The notes under the pieces: generated by a model
What the model saw: only the letters and a program-made list of their open reading frames with translations
What the model was told of the DNA's origin: nothing
The model's database searches: none
Origin: Ectocarpus siliculosus
Lineage: Eukaryota > Sar > Phaeophyceae > Ectocarpales > Ectocarpaceae
DNA length: 64,000 bases
Assembly: GCA_000310025.1 (NCBI GenBank)
Contig: FN649742.1
Span: forward strand, 937,692-1,001,691
Direction: 5' to 3'
Position numbers and translations under genes: made by a program
Shown: positions 49,001-59,772 of the stretch, one piece after another
Position numbering within the stretch: position 1 is the stretch's first letter
Layout of the letters: every line of letters begins with the position of its first letter

Positions 49001-52000
49001 GCCCCCGGGTCCCGCGCGCCCCCGGGGAGCCCGGCAGTCGCGCGTCTAGGATAGAGGGGGTGGGGATCTCCCGCGAGGCGCAGAGGAACCTGAACAGATG
49101 GGCGAAACAGAGAAAGGATGCTGAGGTCAGTGCTCGAGGCGTGGGTGCTTCCGAGTCGGAGAGAGGCGTTTTTTTTTTTATCCGCGAGCGAGAGAGGGAG
49201 TCGACGGAAAATTAGTCCAGCGAGACAGAGAACAGGAGGGTGGAATCTTTTTTGCCGAGGTTTCGGTTTTCGGCGAAGAAACAGGCGTCTTTCTTGTCCC
49301 CGCACTCCCGCGTGTCTCTAGCCTTGTTCGTCGGTGATGGTCGAAGATACCCTCAACATTTCTCGGTTTTTCGAAAGATGCGGCCGCTTTTTGAGGGGGA
49401 CGTTGTGGTGGTAATGGCGTCGGATTGTGGTTTCATGGGTTTTTTGTGGATCCTCCTTTACTCCTGGGGCGTCTTTTTTGGCCACAACAACCTGTGCCCG
49501 TGGGGGCGCCGGGGGGGTAACAGGGGCTACGCAAGGTGTCAAGAGAGTGTAAGGCGAGCTTGTGCGGAAGTCCTGTCTGACTGCCTCATCTTCGTGCCTG
49601 TTGTTGCCTAGGTCGTTCGCTGGCGAGCAAGCCTGCCACAGCCCCAACCTGCACGCGTCGTATATACCTCTAACTCGTTGTGAACTTGATCGTCCCATGC
49701 TCTGGCCCCTTCGAACGACGCGTATTGACCATCCTGTGTAGCCAAAACTGGCGATTACAGACGCAAATTGCACCAAGACACATGCACGTCATCCAGTCCA
49801 CTTGTGTCCATCAAACGAGTGGCCTCCCTTCCCCTCCCCTCGGCGCTGCCTTGTAGCTGACTGATATTCTCCGCGATATGCATGGCTGGTTCATCTGTGT
49901 GTAGTTCCTGCCTGCCGCATTATACGGCAACGCCTGAGGGGTGAAGTGTGACGAGTGACAATGCTGTTGGAGGTGTGTAATATACTCAACCTTTTGAGCT
50001 ATCCAAATCACACCTGCATTCTTCGGGGCACGCAATCTACCACCACCCTTGTGACTTGAAACAGGTGAGATTGATGAGACAAGCGAAGAAGGAGGAAAGG
50101 GAGCGGGAGGCGGCGACCAAGCTGGCCATCAGGGAGGCCAAGGCGGAGGCCGAGCGGATTGCGCTCGAGGAGGAAGCGGCTCTGACGGAGGGCCTCGACG
50201 ACCTGGAGAAGGTCCTGATGCGGTCTACCATCCGCGCCAAGGTGTGTGTGTTTTTTTTGTTGTTATTGTTAGCATCGACCGTTAAACAATGACAAGGCGT
50301 CAGTTTCAATTGCTGCTGAAAAGCAGAAACCGTTTCTAAAGGTGATGATATGGGACACCCCGTGAGGGGGCGTCAAGGGGACTAAAGATTTGGTAGCAAC
50401 AGAAGCAAACATGTGTGTCTGAGAGAGAGAGAAAGAAAGAGAGGCGTTATGGGTTGCGACATCGATACCTGTGCAATCTGGGCACGGATGAGAGCCTTGT
50501 TCCTAAAAAGCACTACCAGGTACATGAGGATGTCCAGTTGTCTGCTGATTAGATCTTACATCAGAAGTGCCATGAGTTTTTGTTTTCGGTGTGAAGTTGG
50601 TTGGAAGTGTATTTGGCCACATGTTGACGTTCTTTGTGGTCTTATCCGGCACAAAGCGGCGAAGTATACATATTTGGAAGTGTACCTGCATCGTCGAGAG
50701 CCTCAACGGCGCAATAACACCTTTAGGCACGTTGTTGGTCCTCTCTGTTGGTCAAGACTCGGCGGGTGTGAGACTCGTTCCACACCATTTGGTGCAGAGT
50801 AAGGTTTCTTGGGGGTGCCACCGAGCCGTGCCTTTTCCGTGCCCGGCGCCATCGGCGCTGTAGCCGGGTGGGACTAATCGCAGATGCGCTTCTCGGCAGC
50901 ATCATTATCAATCATCATGTTTGTAGGCACAAGATTTAAGCGCGAAGCCCCGAGAACAAGGTGATATTTTTCCCTGTCTTCGCCTTGAGGAGTTTGTCCC
51001 GTGAGTGCACACGTCGACTCAGTTGCATACCTGATGAGGGCCGTGAATTAGGCAACAACGACGTTAGAATAGCAGGGTGAAAAGTTCCGCATGGCGAGCG
51101 GTGAACAGCGATTTTTGCGCTCGTTCACCACAGCAGCAGCAACGTTTCTATCTTTTTTTTATTATCCCTTTTATTTTTGGGTAGATGGAGGTAAAACGTG
51201 GCACACCACAAGACGGCGTTCGTGTGAACAGGAAGGCTAGGCAGGCCGAGATACGCATGCGTATTTTTTTCATGCCGAGCTCCCGAAACTCTTTCGTTTG
51301 TGTGTGATGGAATTTGCTCAATGTGAGCATGTCGTTTAGTGTTTCTTGAGACGCCCGAATGAATGCTGCCTTAGCGCTGTTGTCGTTGGTGCTGTCTCTT
51401 TCTTCTGTTGGCATTGTTCACCGCTCTATCCAACCCAGCGCGATCTGTATTTTGTGTGTCGACTCTGGCATCGATTGTGCGGGCTGATCGACTTGGACCT
51501 TAGTTTGGGTGCTGACCCTTGTATTGCTCTCCCCCGCTCTGTCTGTTGTCCGTGCTGATGAAACGGTGGTACGATACCGTGCTGTTTTGCGTTGTCGCAT
51601 CAGAAACAAGAACGACTGGAGAAGGTGGCAAAGGTAAGCGCGCCATGGGGTTTTCCAAGGAATGCTGTTAGGGGACGATTCAAGGGGATCGGGGGGTGGG
51701 GGTTATTATATTCCATTTCGTCAGAACGTGCAGAAGCAGTTATCCCCGCTCCTAGGACCCTTCAACATTGTGTTGTACCAATTGTCACCTCACCTCATTC
51801 AAATCACGGAGGCACGCCGCCGGTATGTTCTTTTGGCGTCGGCCTCACAATTGTAGTGTCGTGACAATTTCAAGGTTTCTATGCACATACGATCGACAGA
51901 GGAATGAAAAGTGTTGGCAGTAGGTTCCTCCTCTCTCGCGGTTACAAAGAAGCCATCGTGTTGAGGAGTAGAGTCAGCGAACCGAAGGTAGCAGCAACAA

Positions 52001-52191
52001 CGTTCTTTGACACCGCTTGTCCCGCGCTTTCCGTCTTGTTCCTCTAGGCGGCGGCAAAAGCAAAGGCAGCCGCAGCCGCAAAGGAGGAGCAACCAGCACA
52101 GCCAGTAGAGCCAGTGGAGCCGGTCGAAGCTGTGCCTGATGGTTTCGAGATGGTGGAGATTAACGGGCGCATGGTCTTGAGGATGAAGTAG
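46026..52191 (+). CDS. NUMOD3-repeat protein with N-terminal signal or plastid-type leader
   Basis: Seven exons, 46026-46868, 47679-47930, 48417-48503, 48823-49125, 50065-50241, 51604-51633 and 52048-52191; every junction is phase 0, giving 611 residues. NUMOD3 is a small DNA-binding motif known from the modular tails of GIY-YIG/HNH homing endonucleases. Here about five copies follow one another, with the pattern S/TEETrxKI...W.DP.Y: HSEETRRKIAEGARNAARK, TVTEETRKKISARLKAKW, HTEETKARISAAVKNKW, RTEETRAKIGRIIREQW and RTEEHNQKIAASVRSKW. No endonuclease catalytic motif is visible. The first exon encodes a hydrophobic leader (WTLAVLLTAALLVVSPDAAS) and a Ser/Arg-rich stretch with a Ser run. The C-terminal exons form a Glu/Lys/Ala coiled coil, then a Pro/Glu tail ending VEINGRMVLRMK. 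An organellar DNA-binding role is inferred. One exon is only 30 bp. Confidence 0.88.
46455..46490. repeat. Coding (AGC)n tract (poly-Ser)
   Basis: A run of AGC codons in the first exon of the NUMOD3 gene encodes about ten Ser, in the low-complexity segment after the hydrophobic leader. A further CAG/AGC run lies in its presumed 3' UTR at about 52384-52413. Confidence 0.85.
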
Positions 52192-54004
52192 ACGCAAGCA
52201 GCGGTTTTAGAGCTACAGTAATATTTTAGAGGCGTGGTTTCGTGTGTTTCGGCGTGATGAGGGTTGTGACTGACGAGTCGTGGAGTCCGCGTGTTGTCAT
52301 GCGATTTTTCGCTGGTCTAGCTGATTGCGTGATAGACTTTTGATTGGGTTTCTGAGATGAGCTGGGGCGTCATCCTTCGGCGGCGGCAGCAGCAGCAGCA
52401 GCAGCAGCAGCGTTCAGGCGTTTTAGAGGATTGATCGGTTTGTGTGTGTTTTGAGTGTGTTCCTTCTGATCACTGGCAACAGGGTCGCGCGTTCGGCTGT
52501 CTAGGAAAGGGGGGGGTTTCTCTCGCACCCGGACTTTATTTCAGCTCTCGTGTTCGTTTGTTCTTCCTCTTACCTTTGCGTGCTGGTGCTCTCCGCGGGC
52601 ATGCCACGTGGCTTTAGAAACAAGTTTTAGTATGTGCTCATCGAGTTGTTTTCCAGCAGGCTTTAGAATCAATCCACAAACGCGCCCGGGACCCCTGCCT
52701 CTCTTGGAGTGACAGGCGATAGGATCACAGGTAGTGTGCTAACCCGTCATGACACATTTGTAGACACGCGGCTTGAGATTGGGAAGAATACCTCGACACT
52801 ACCGGTGCCTGGGTTTTTATTTTCGGCGTCGTTTTTGTTTCGGTCCGGGGGAGAGGAAAGAGCCAAGCGCGCTGACGAGAACGCAAGCACGCACGCGCCG
52901 CGGTCCGCTAAGGACCACGTGCGATGGCAGTGCAACGGCGGTAGAATCGGTGGGGGGGCTCAGGGACGTTTGAAGGATCATTTTCCTGCGGAGATGGAAA
53001 TGGAGGCCGGTGCCGACAGCAGTGGGCATTTTGTCCGACGATGCGGCGGAGGCGTGTAAGGGTGCGTGCGAACAAAAGTAGCTTGCGGACGAAGGGGGTT
53101 AAGATACGATACAGATGGGCGCGTCTCATGGCCATGAATAACTCTTGTTGTCTTCGTTTTCTCCTGTGCTGCTACGAACGCGCCACGTACCTTCGGCCAC
53201 GACGCGGGAGAGAGGGGCTGCACACTTTTTATCAGAAACGTGCTCAAACCAATGAGAGGGAGGGGACGGAGGGAGTAGAGAGGGTTTCGGGAGTGGTTAT
53301 GCTTGGCAGGCACCCGTGTTTCTGCTGCACAGGCCCGGGTTGTTGGTACATTGTTCGACGAATGTGTCGTCGTATTCACGCCTTGACTTTGGCGATATTC
53401 TTGCTGCGCAGGTTGATTCAGGTCGTGGCGATACGGATGATAAAAACAACGAAAAACGCCTCAGAAAAATGTTTGTATTTTTTTTTCTCCCATACTTCCT
53501 CTTTTGTGTGTTCGACAAACATGCATTTCCTGCCCATCCTGATTCTTCTCGTCAGGCCGCGATTGGCTCGTACGCAGAGGTGTGAGTGGAAAGCATGGCC
53601 GCGGTATGGGTTCTTTAGCCCTCGCGTAGTTGTGGTTTTGCCACAGAATGAGATCCCTACTTGGAGGTTTGGCCCATGGACACGCCTCTGCAACACCTCG
53701 TAGTTTCTTTGGCCGAACAACATTCAAACTACCATCCGCAAAACAACAACGGTCGCGACACGCCACAACTATAACCTTTGTAACTCGTCGCGGCGTCAGA
53801 GAAACACTAAGAGACACAGCGCTGACAGTTGTGAATAGAAAATATAGATCGGGTTGCGCTGCGTTGTCGCACAGGTCCACGAGGCGAGACAAAACACGAA
53901 ACAGGGGAAGTTTTCACCCCACAACACTACTTCACCCCGCTGCCCCCCTCTTCTGGATCAAAGTTCGCGCGACGAAACAAAACATAAGCCTCGGCTCATT
54001 CCGG
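52192..54004. other. Convergent 3' region of the NUMOD3 and OSCP1 genes
   Basis: About 1.8 kb between the two stop codons. It carries a GCA trinucleotide run (about 52384-52413) and otherwise unremarkable sequence. A 220-codon open frame at 53041-53703 has no family resemblance and odd composition, so I treat it as chance. Confidence 0.5.
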
Positions 54005-57000
54005 TCACTTCGACTCGGCCGTTGAATCCATCAAATCCAGCAGATCGTCCAAGCCATCGTCGTCGCCTGGTCTCCCGCAGTCTTCACCATCCCCACCCTT
54101 CGCTCCCGCTGTGCCGTTGACCCCGCCACCAGCCCTCCTTGTTGTGTCTACCCCTTTCCTCCCACTGCCGTTGCTGTCGTCGATGTCGTCGGACAGGTCG
54201 AGTTCCCGGAGCATCTTGGCGCACCCCGTGTGGCTCGAGGCGAGGTCGATGGTGACGGTTTGCCCCTGACGGTAACGTGCATGCGCATGCCGTTAAATAT
54301 GCGAACGACGATAGACTGTATGGATGGCTAATAACCGCACAGTCCATAACAACACCCATGCACGATGGCCAACCGCAAGGTCTAAAATGTGCATGCACGG
54401 AGCACGGTGCAAGGAACCCGAGAGCATCCATGGACAGGGATAGGTGCGATGCCGTCGTTGTGGTTTGTAGCTGCTCGCTTGGTGTTTGTGGTTCAGGGCA
54501 CGTAGGTCAAGCATGCCGTCATTTCTTCGGAGCTATCGATGTACAGTCCAAGAAGTTAAGCCTCCCCGTTCGAAAATTAATCGCATTTCGTCGTCTCAGA
54601 ATACGAACGTGGAGAACGATCCACCCATATATAAAAGCAGCATCCAAGGTCCGTTCTGAGAATACGCACGCCCTTGCTACTCCCGAAAGCTCGCCCACAA
54701 AAGCAACAAGGCGCCACAGAGGGACACAAACCTATTTACCTCCAAATCGCCATCATCGCCCCCCTTTGCCTGAGCCGCGTCGAACGGATCTTCGGGAAAC
54801 AGATTGATCTTGAACGAATCTCTCTGCCCACCCCGCCGTTTGGCGCCTCCCCCTCCCCCCCCCCGGTCGTCGTCGCCACCTTCGTCCTTTGCTTGTGCCC
54901 CCAGTAGGGCCGCCAGAAGGTTAAGGCCGGCCGTTGCGGTGCTGGCGCCCTCTCCTTCCTTGCTCTCACCTTTGGAAGTCACCAGTCCGGGGAGGGGGTC
55001 GCAAGGGTCGGGACAAAGGGGGGTGCGGGGGGCGAGATATGAGCTTTGTCCAAGGGTGGGGGCGAGGTGGCGACGGGTTGGGGACGGAGGATGTTCCCTG
55101 AAGCACTGCGGTATATAGGTAGTAGGTCTAGGCGTTTTATCTCAGCCGTGTGTGTAAGGGGATGTTCTACACATGTGATGGGCATACGCACCCCCCCAAC
55201 ACCCGGTGCCAACAGCCAAAGGCTTGCCAAATACATGCACAACCACCACCAGGTCCACTCCTCACGTTTGTCATCAGACGTAGTTCTGCCAATTTTTCTC
55301 CTTGCTGCCTCTGCCACCGCCGCCGCTGCCGCCTTCGTGGCTGGCGTTTTCATGCCAACAGCACCGGGATCCAGAGCACCGTTCGGGCTCTGTTGGAGGT
55401 TATCGCAACGATGCGCGAGCACGGGGTGATTTGATCAGTTGGACAGGGAAGTGGAGAGGAAAAACAGCAGTGCGCGATATTATTATGACCTCTGCCCTTA
55501 CATTTTCTCGTGGGCTAAATTTACCGTTATATCGCCCCGTAGACCGACCGCGGAAGCGAGAGGGTGGTCGGGTGGTAGGTTCGAATTGAATGCGTTCATT
55601 CCCGGGCAGAGCATGCGATGATGACTGCGAGGTTGGAGGTCGTGTTGTGGCCATATTTTGAGTAATGTACTTGGCGCGGCTTCCCTGCTGCTCTGAACGC
55701 AAGCACACAATGTGCGGCAGCGGCGTTGCCCCACACACACATATAGACAACGTCGGAGAGAGAGGTGGGGTGGTCATGCAATATTACGCTGTCCCGAGTG
55801 CTGTGTTGAGCTACTGCGTGGTAAAAGGTGAACGTGTGCTTAGCACCGAGTTGAAGGCCTCACGTCTACCTATCTCCCGTCACACGCACCGGCTCATAGA
55901 AGTTGGTGCCCATCGGGCTGTCGAAGTCAACGTAGGTGGTCAGAGATCCGTGGACGGTATCAGCGGCGGCCATCGGAAGCAACACCACGGCCTCGTCCGC
56001 GTCTGGCACACACGGCGCCGCCCCGCACGCAATGTTCGTTTCGATGTTTCCGAGATCGGGGGACGGGGATTGATGCGCGAAGGTTAGGAAGTGGAGTTTA
56101 AGGGCTACAGGAGGACGTGATAGTCGGGTTGCGGATTTCTGTGTAACTGCCGCTTCACTACATCTCACTTGGCTCGTTTTAGCCTCTGCTTGGTTCTCCC
56201 CCTCCCTCACCCTACTACGTTGTTAAACCTGCCTTTGTTGCCGTCTTTCCTCTCCCCCTGCTTTCTCTCTCTCTCTCTCTCTCTCACCTCCCGACCCAAG
56301 GTATCGAATCATCCCTGGGGTTTCCGCCCCGACAGGTAGTTTTCCCGTCGGATCGAGGACCAAAGTTCCGTTTGGCAGCTGCACTCCGTGCTGCAGAAAG
56401 AGAGATATCTGTTGGATAGTGGTGAGAACCGTGGAAGACCGGGGGCGACGTGGGTGGGAGCAGTTGTTGCGAACAAGGCCTTAGGGTGGTACGTACAAAA
56501 CTTGACAGGAACCAACGTTGTCTGTGTGGGACTTGGGAATGGCTGCTTCGAACATTGCTTTAGATACGTTTCCTTAGGGATCTTCCGTTTCCATAGGTCT
56601 TTTCCGGAAGAGCTGTTTTAGAAATCGGCGCTCTTATGATCTATTCTGTATCAGTTCTCCTCGTCGATGGTTGGATGCCTACACTTATCTTTCGGCTGCA
56701 CGGGAAACTTGCTACAGGCTTGACTTGGGACCCTATTAGTATGACGAGCACAGGATACCGGGTCTACCGCTGCGCTCCAGGTCAGAGAAGACGCTTCCGG
56801 TAGGTGGTGAGCGATGTTTTCTGGTGCCATTGCTGCTTTTTCTGCAGAAAGTGGTGGCGCACGAGGTCTGCCACACAAACGTTTTGGTCGTTGCAATCTC
56901 GCAGTGGGGTCCAAGGTGGTCGCCCCCCCGCCGCCTACCCTCAGATGACACCTCGTGTCTTGCGTCCAATGTCCAATGTGTAGACTATGACCCCATGCAT

Positions 57001-59772
57001 CCGGCGTGAAAAAAGAGGCAAAGATCCGGTTCAGATTAAATGCCTTGCTGAATCCGAACGACCGACAATTCAACCAGCACTAAACATGGGGCCCTCGACC
57101 CCCCCTCCCCCCCCCAAGATGCCGAACACCCTTAGCAGGATGCAGCGCACCCTTCATGCAACTCGCCGAATACCTCACGGTGATTCGCGTTTGGTAATGT
57201 GAGAGCCTGGTCCGTAGAGAACCCGGCGTGCTCCGTCCCGGCTTTGCAGGGATGCGAGGTAACTGGTCCAACGACTACGGCATGCACGACTATGAGTACC
57301 CCCCCCCACCCTGCGGCGCCCCCGCCGTACTACGCCCCCGCCTGGCCAATTTCCTGCTTGTCCCACCTTGACGCGCCGGCCTTGAAAGAACTCCAGCAAG
57401 CGTTGCCTGAGCTGCATCCAACCAAAAGTGTCCAGGTGCCGGTATGCTGCGATCGTCGTCTTGCCGGCAGGGGCAAAAACATTCGTGTCATGGATAGCGC
57501 AGAGCGAAAGAAGGGAACAGTCTGTCATGAGCTCACTGTTCCTTGCTCGGACGACCGCACCTTTCGGTGGGAGTGGGGCTGGGGTAAAGCACCGAAAACC
57601 CATTGTGTGTTCGTGTTTCTGCTCTGGGCTGTGCTGTGAGTATACGTGTGCGATTGTAGGAAGCCACCTTGGCCCGCCGCGTTCGAGACTATCTTCTGCG
57701 GGCGAGGGACTTGTTCGAAGTCTTCCGATGTTTTTCTCTAGAATCTCCACGAATCGGATTGAAGATACGCTCTACCGTACTGCGCCACGCTCATAACTAT
57801 CACCAGCGTCACCACGACCCCGTCTCTGTTCTCATTGGCCAAACATGCTCCCTTGCGTGCACATCAGCAGGTCCGCAAAAACAATAAAAACACAGTAAAA
57901 GAACACAGCACCAGGGTTTGGTCGCAGGCCTCGGCGGCGTCTAAAACTCGCCAACATCCAAGGGGAAGTGCGATTTTCCCAAGTCTTCGTGTGTATGAGT
58001 TCTCCATGTACACCCCAAACTTTGCAGCTTCTCGAAAGACAGATGATGAAACAGACATCAGTAGCTTGGTCAATACTCGAGCTGGTACAGTTAGCAATTA
58101 CGAAGACGGGCCAAACTTATTTGGCAGGCACCAACCTCGATAACTGCGTCGACTCGGGAAGCGAGGGGAGGCACCATTTCTTTTATAGTCTCCAAGTGGT
58201 TGAGCGTCACCTGCAGCAACTGCTGAGGCTGGGCACAGGACAAAGCCTGCCAACCAAGACAACAAGAAATAAAAATTAGTCGGTGGCACACATTATTTAA
58301 TGTAAGGTGGTGTTCGTGTTCGGTCGTAGTGCGAATATCGTGTTGAAGAGCCACATCTGGGTACTGTTGTTGCTTCAAATCATGAAGCGCTCTCACCTGG
58401 GTACCATCAGGCGCATTCTACCGAGTACCATGCCGAGATATTCGAATCAGCTACACAAAGTGCACATGCGGCCTCGAAACGAGAACCTCTACACTACATA
58501 AAATCTGTGGTCGCTTTCGCCCATGCCACCATTTACCGGACGCAAACATGCCGTACGATCTATTACGTTAAAGATGGTGGGGCCCCGTGAGACACCATAG
58601 CGTTGTGTGGTACCTGGTACTTGACGCCCATGGTGACGAGGTCGAAGAGCTTGCTCATGCTGGATTCGTTTAGCCGCATTATGGAAGAGTGTGCAAGCTG
58701 TCCTCCCCGCAGATCAGTCGCATGCGAAACGGGCAACAACAACAACAACAAAAGCGGCATTAGCGGTACTTTTAGCTAATACAAGTGTAATGAACGAGTG
58801 CTACCTTTAGGTTCTCAACCCCGAAGCCGGGAGCAACATCCGGGAAAAAATGAGTCCTCACAACATGTAGCTGCCAACAGCATCCAAGTGTAGTTTTCAA
58901 ACACGTGCCATTTGTTATCTCGCCCACGCTTCATCGAGCAACACGCTTCCCAAAGCGTATATACGTGTGGCGTGTACATACACGTCCCTCTACTATGGCC
59001 AATGAAGAAAACACACGCGTGATTTCTTCGTATTTTCGTTTGATCGTAAGCGGGCAGCACGTCTGGAACCATGCATCTAGATAAATAGTCTAAAGCTCTG
59101 GACGGAAAACAAGTTGAGTCAATGCCCACGAGTGTACGCCCTTTCACACACCTTGTAGAAGACCTCTTTCGTAGCCTTTTCGCTGTACATGTCCTGCGGC
59201 TTGAAAAGCTCTTCCACGAACTACCGTTTAGTAGGAGCGACGAGGGGAGGAAGGTGTGAGCTTTGTGTGGGCGGTGGTAGCGATGCTTTGAGCATGCTCA
59301 GCCATCTGCTGTGTAAGAGTGTTACGCTGTCAAAGATGCGGGGGCTATATATCTTGCTACAAATCTGCATGCCGATGTGTCGGCCGCACAACACTCCTTC
59401 AAGGGTATTGGCCATACCTTGAGCACATGCAAACGTCGCAAGGAGCAGCGCAATAATCTGACTGCGAATTACCCCCGCGCACCGCGACTCTTTGTTGTAG
59501 CGGCAACAATATCCAAGATCTTTACGGCGACGGCCGACCGGTGCGAAACCCCAACTCGTTCTCCGGCGGTAGTTACTCTTGACGGATAAGAACGAACATA
59601 GGGCAGGCGGCACCTGGTGAGCATACATGGTGCCGATAACGTCGCGAAGCACCGCGGTTCTCTTGTCTTCGACCACGTTCTGCGCGTTCAACCGCTGATG
59701 GAGAATATTGACCATCTCTCCACCCATATTGAGCACCACCATTGGGAGAACGAGCTTCATCCCACTCGTCAT
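54005..59772 (-). CDS. OSCP1: OSCP1 (organic solute carrier partner 1 / NOR1) orthologue
   Basis: Exons 5' to 3': 59614-59772, 59152-59220, 58614-58697, 58136-58246, one unplaced, 57367-57411, 56288-56390, 55890-56104, 55266-55389, 54740-54969, 54005-54265; at least 466 residues against about 380 in human. Human OSCP1 was described as modulating organic solute uptake; its molecular role is unclear. Shared landmarks, in order: LPMVVLNMGGEMVNILHQRL (N-terminus), FVEELFKPQDMYSEKA, LAHSSIMRLNESSMSKLFDL, VTLNHLETIKEM, LRQRLLEFFQ, GKLPVGAETPGMIRYL, DSFKINLFPEDPF and DDLLDLMD near the C-terminus. All placed junctions close in phase. About 15-20 residues expected between VDAVIE and LRQRLL are missing, presumably in a small exon between 57412 and 58135. 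Extra length comes from Gly/Asp-rich inserts near the C-terminus. No membrane span is seen. Confidence 0.88.
56265..56285. repeat. (CT)n microsatellite at a splice donor
   Basis: CT run on the plus strand, immediately downstream of OSCP1 exon 56288-56390, so the intron begins GTGAGAGAGAG on the coding strand. Length changes here would leave the donor intact. Confidence 0.85.
57115..57299 (+). repeat. 185-bp dispersed repeat, copy 1
   Basis: The segment from CAAGATGCCGAACACCC to CGACTATGAGTAC is matched at 62041-62225 at equal length, with about 14 mismatches by eye and no gaps (about 92% identity). This copy lies in an OSCP1 intron and is flanked on both sides by C tracts. No reading frame, terminal inverted repeat or pol III box was recognised, so the class is unknown. 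Confidence 0.85.

Noticed and set aside
53041-53703. 220-codon plus-strand open frame.
   Set aside because: It lies between two convergent stop codons, has odd Arg/Cys-rich composition, no start context or domain, and overlaps likely UTR.
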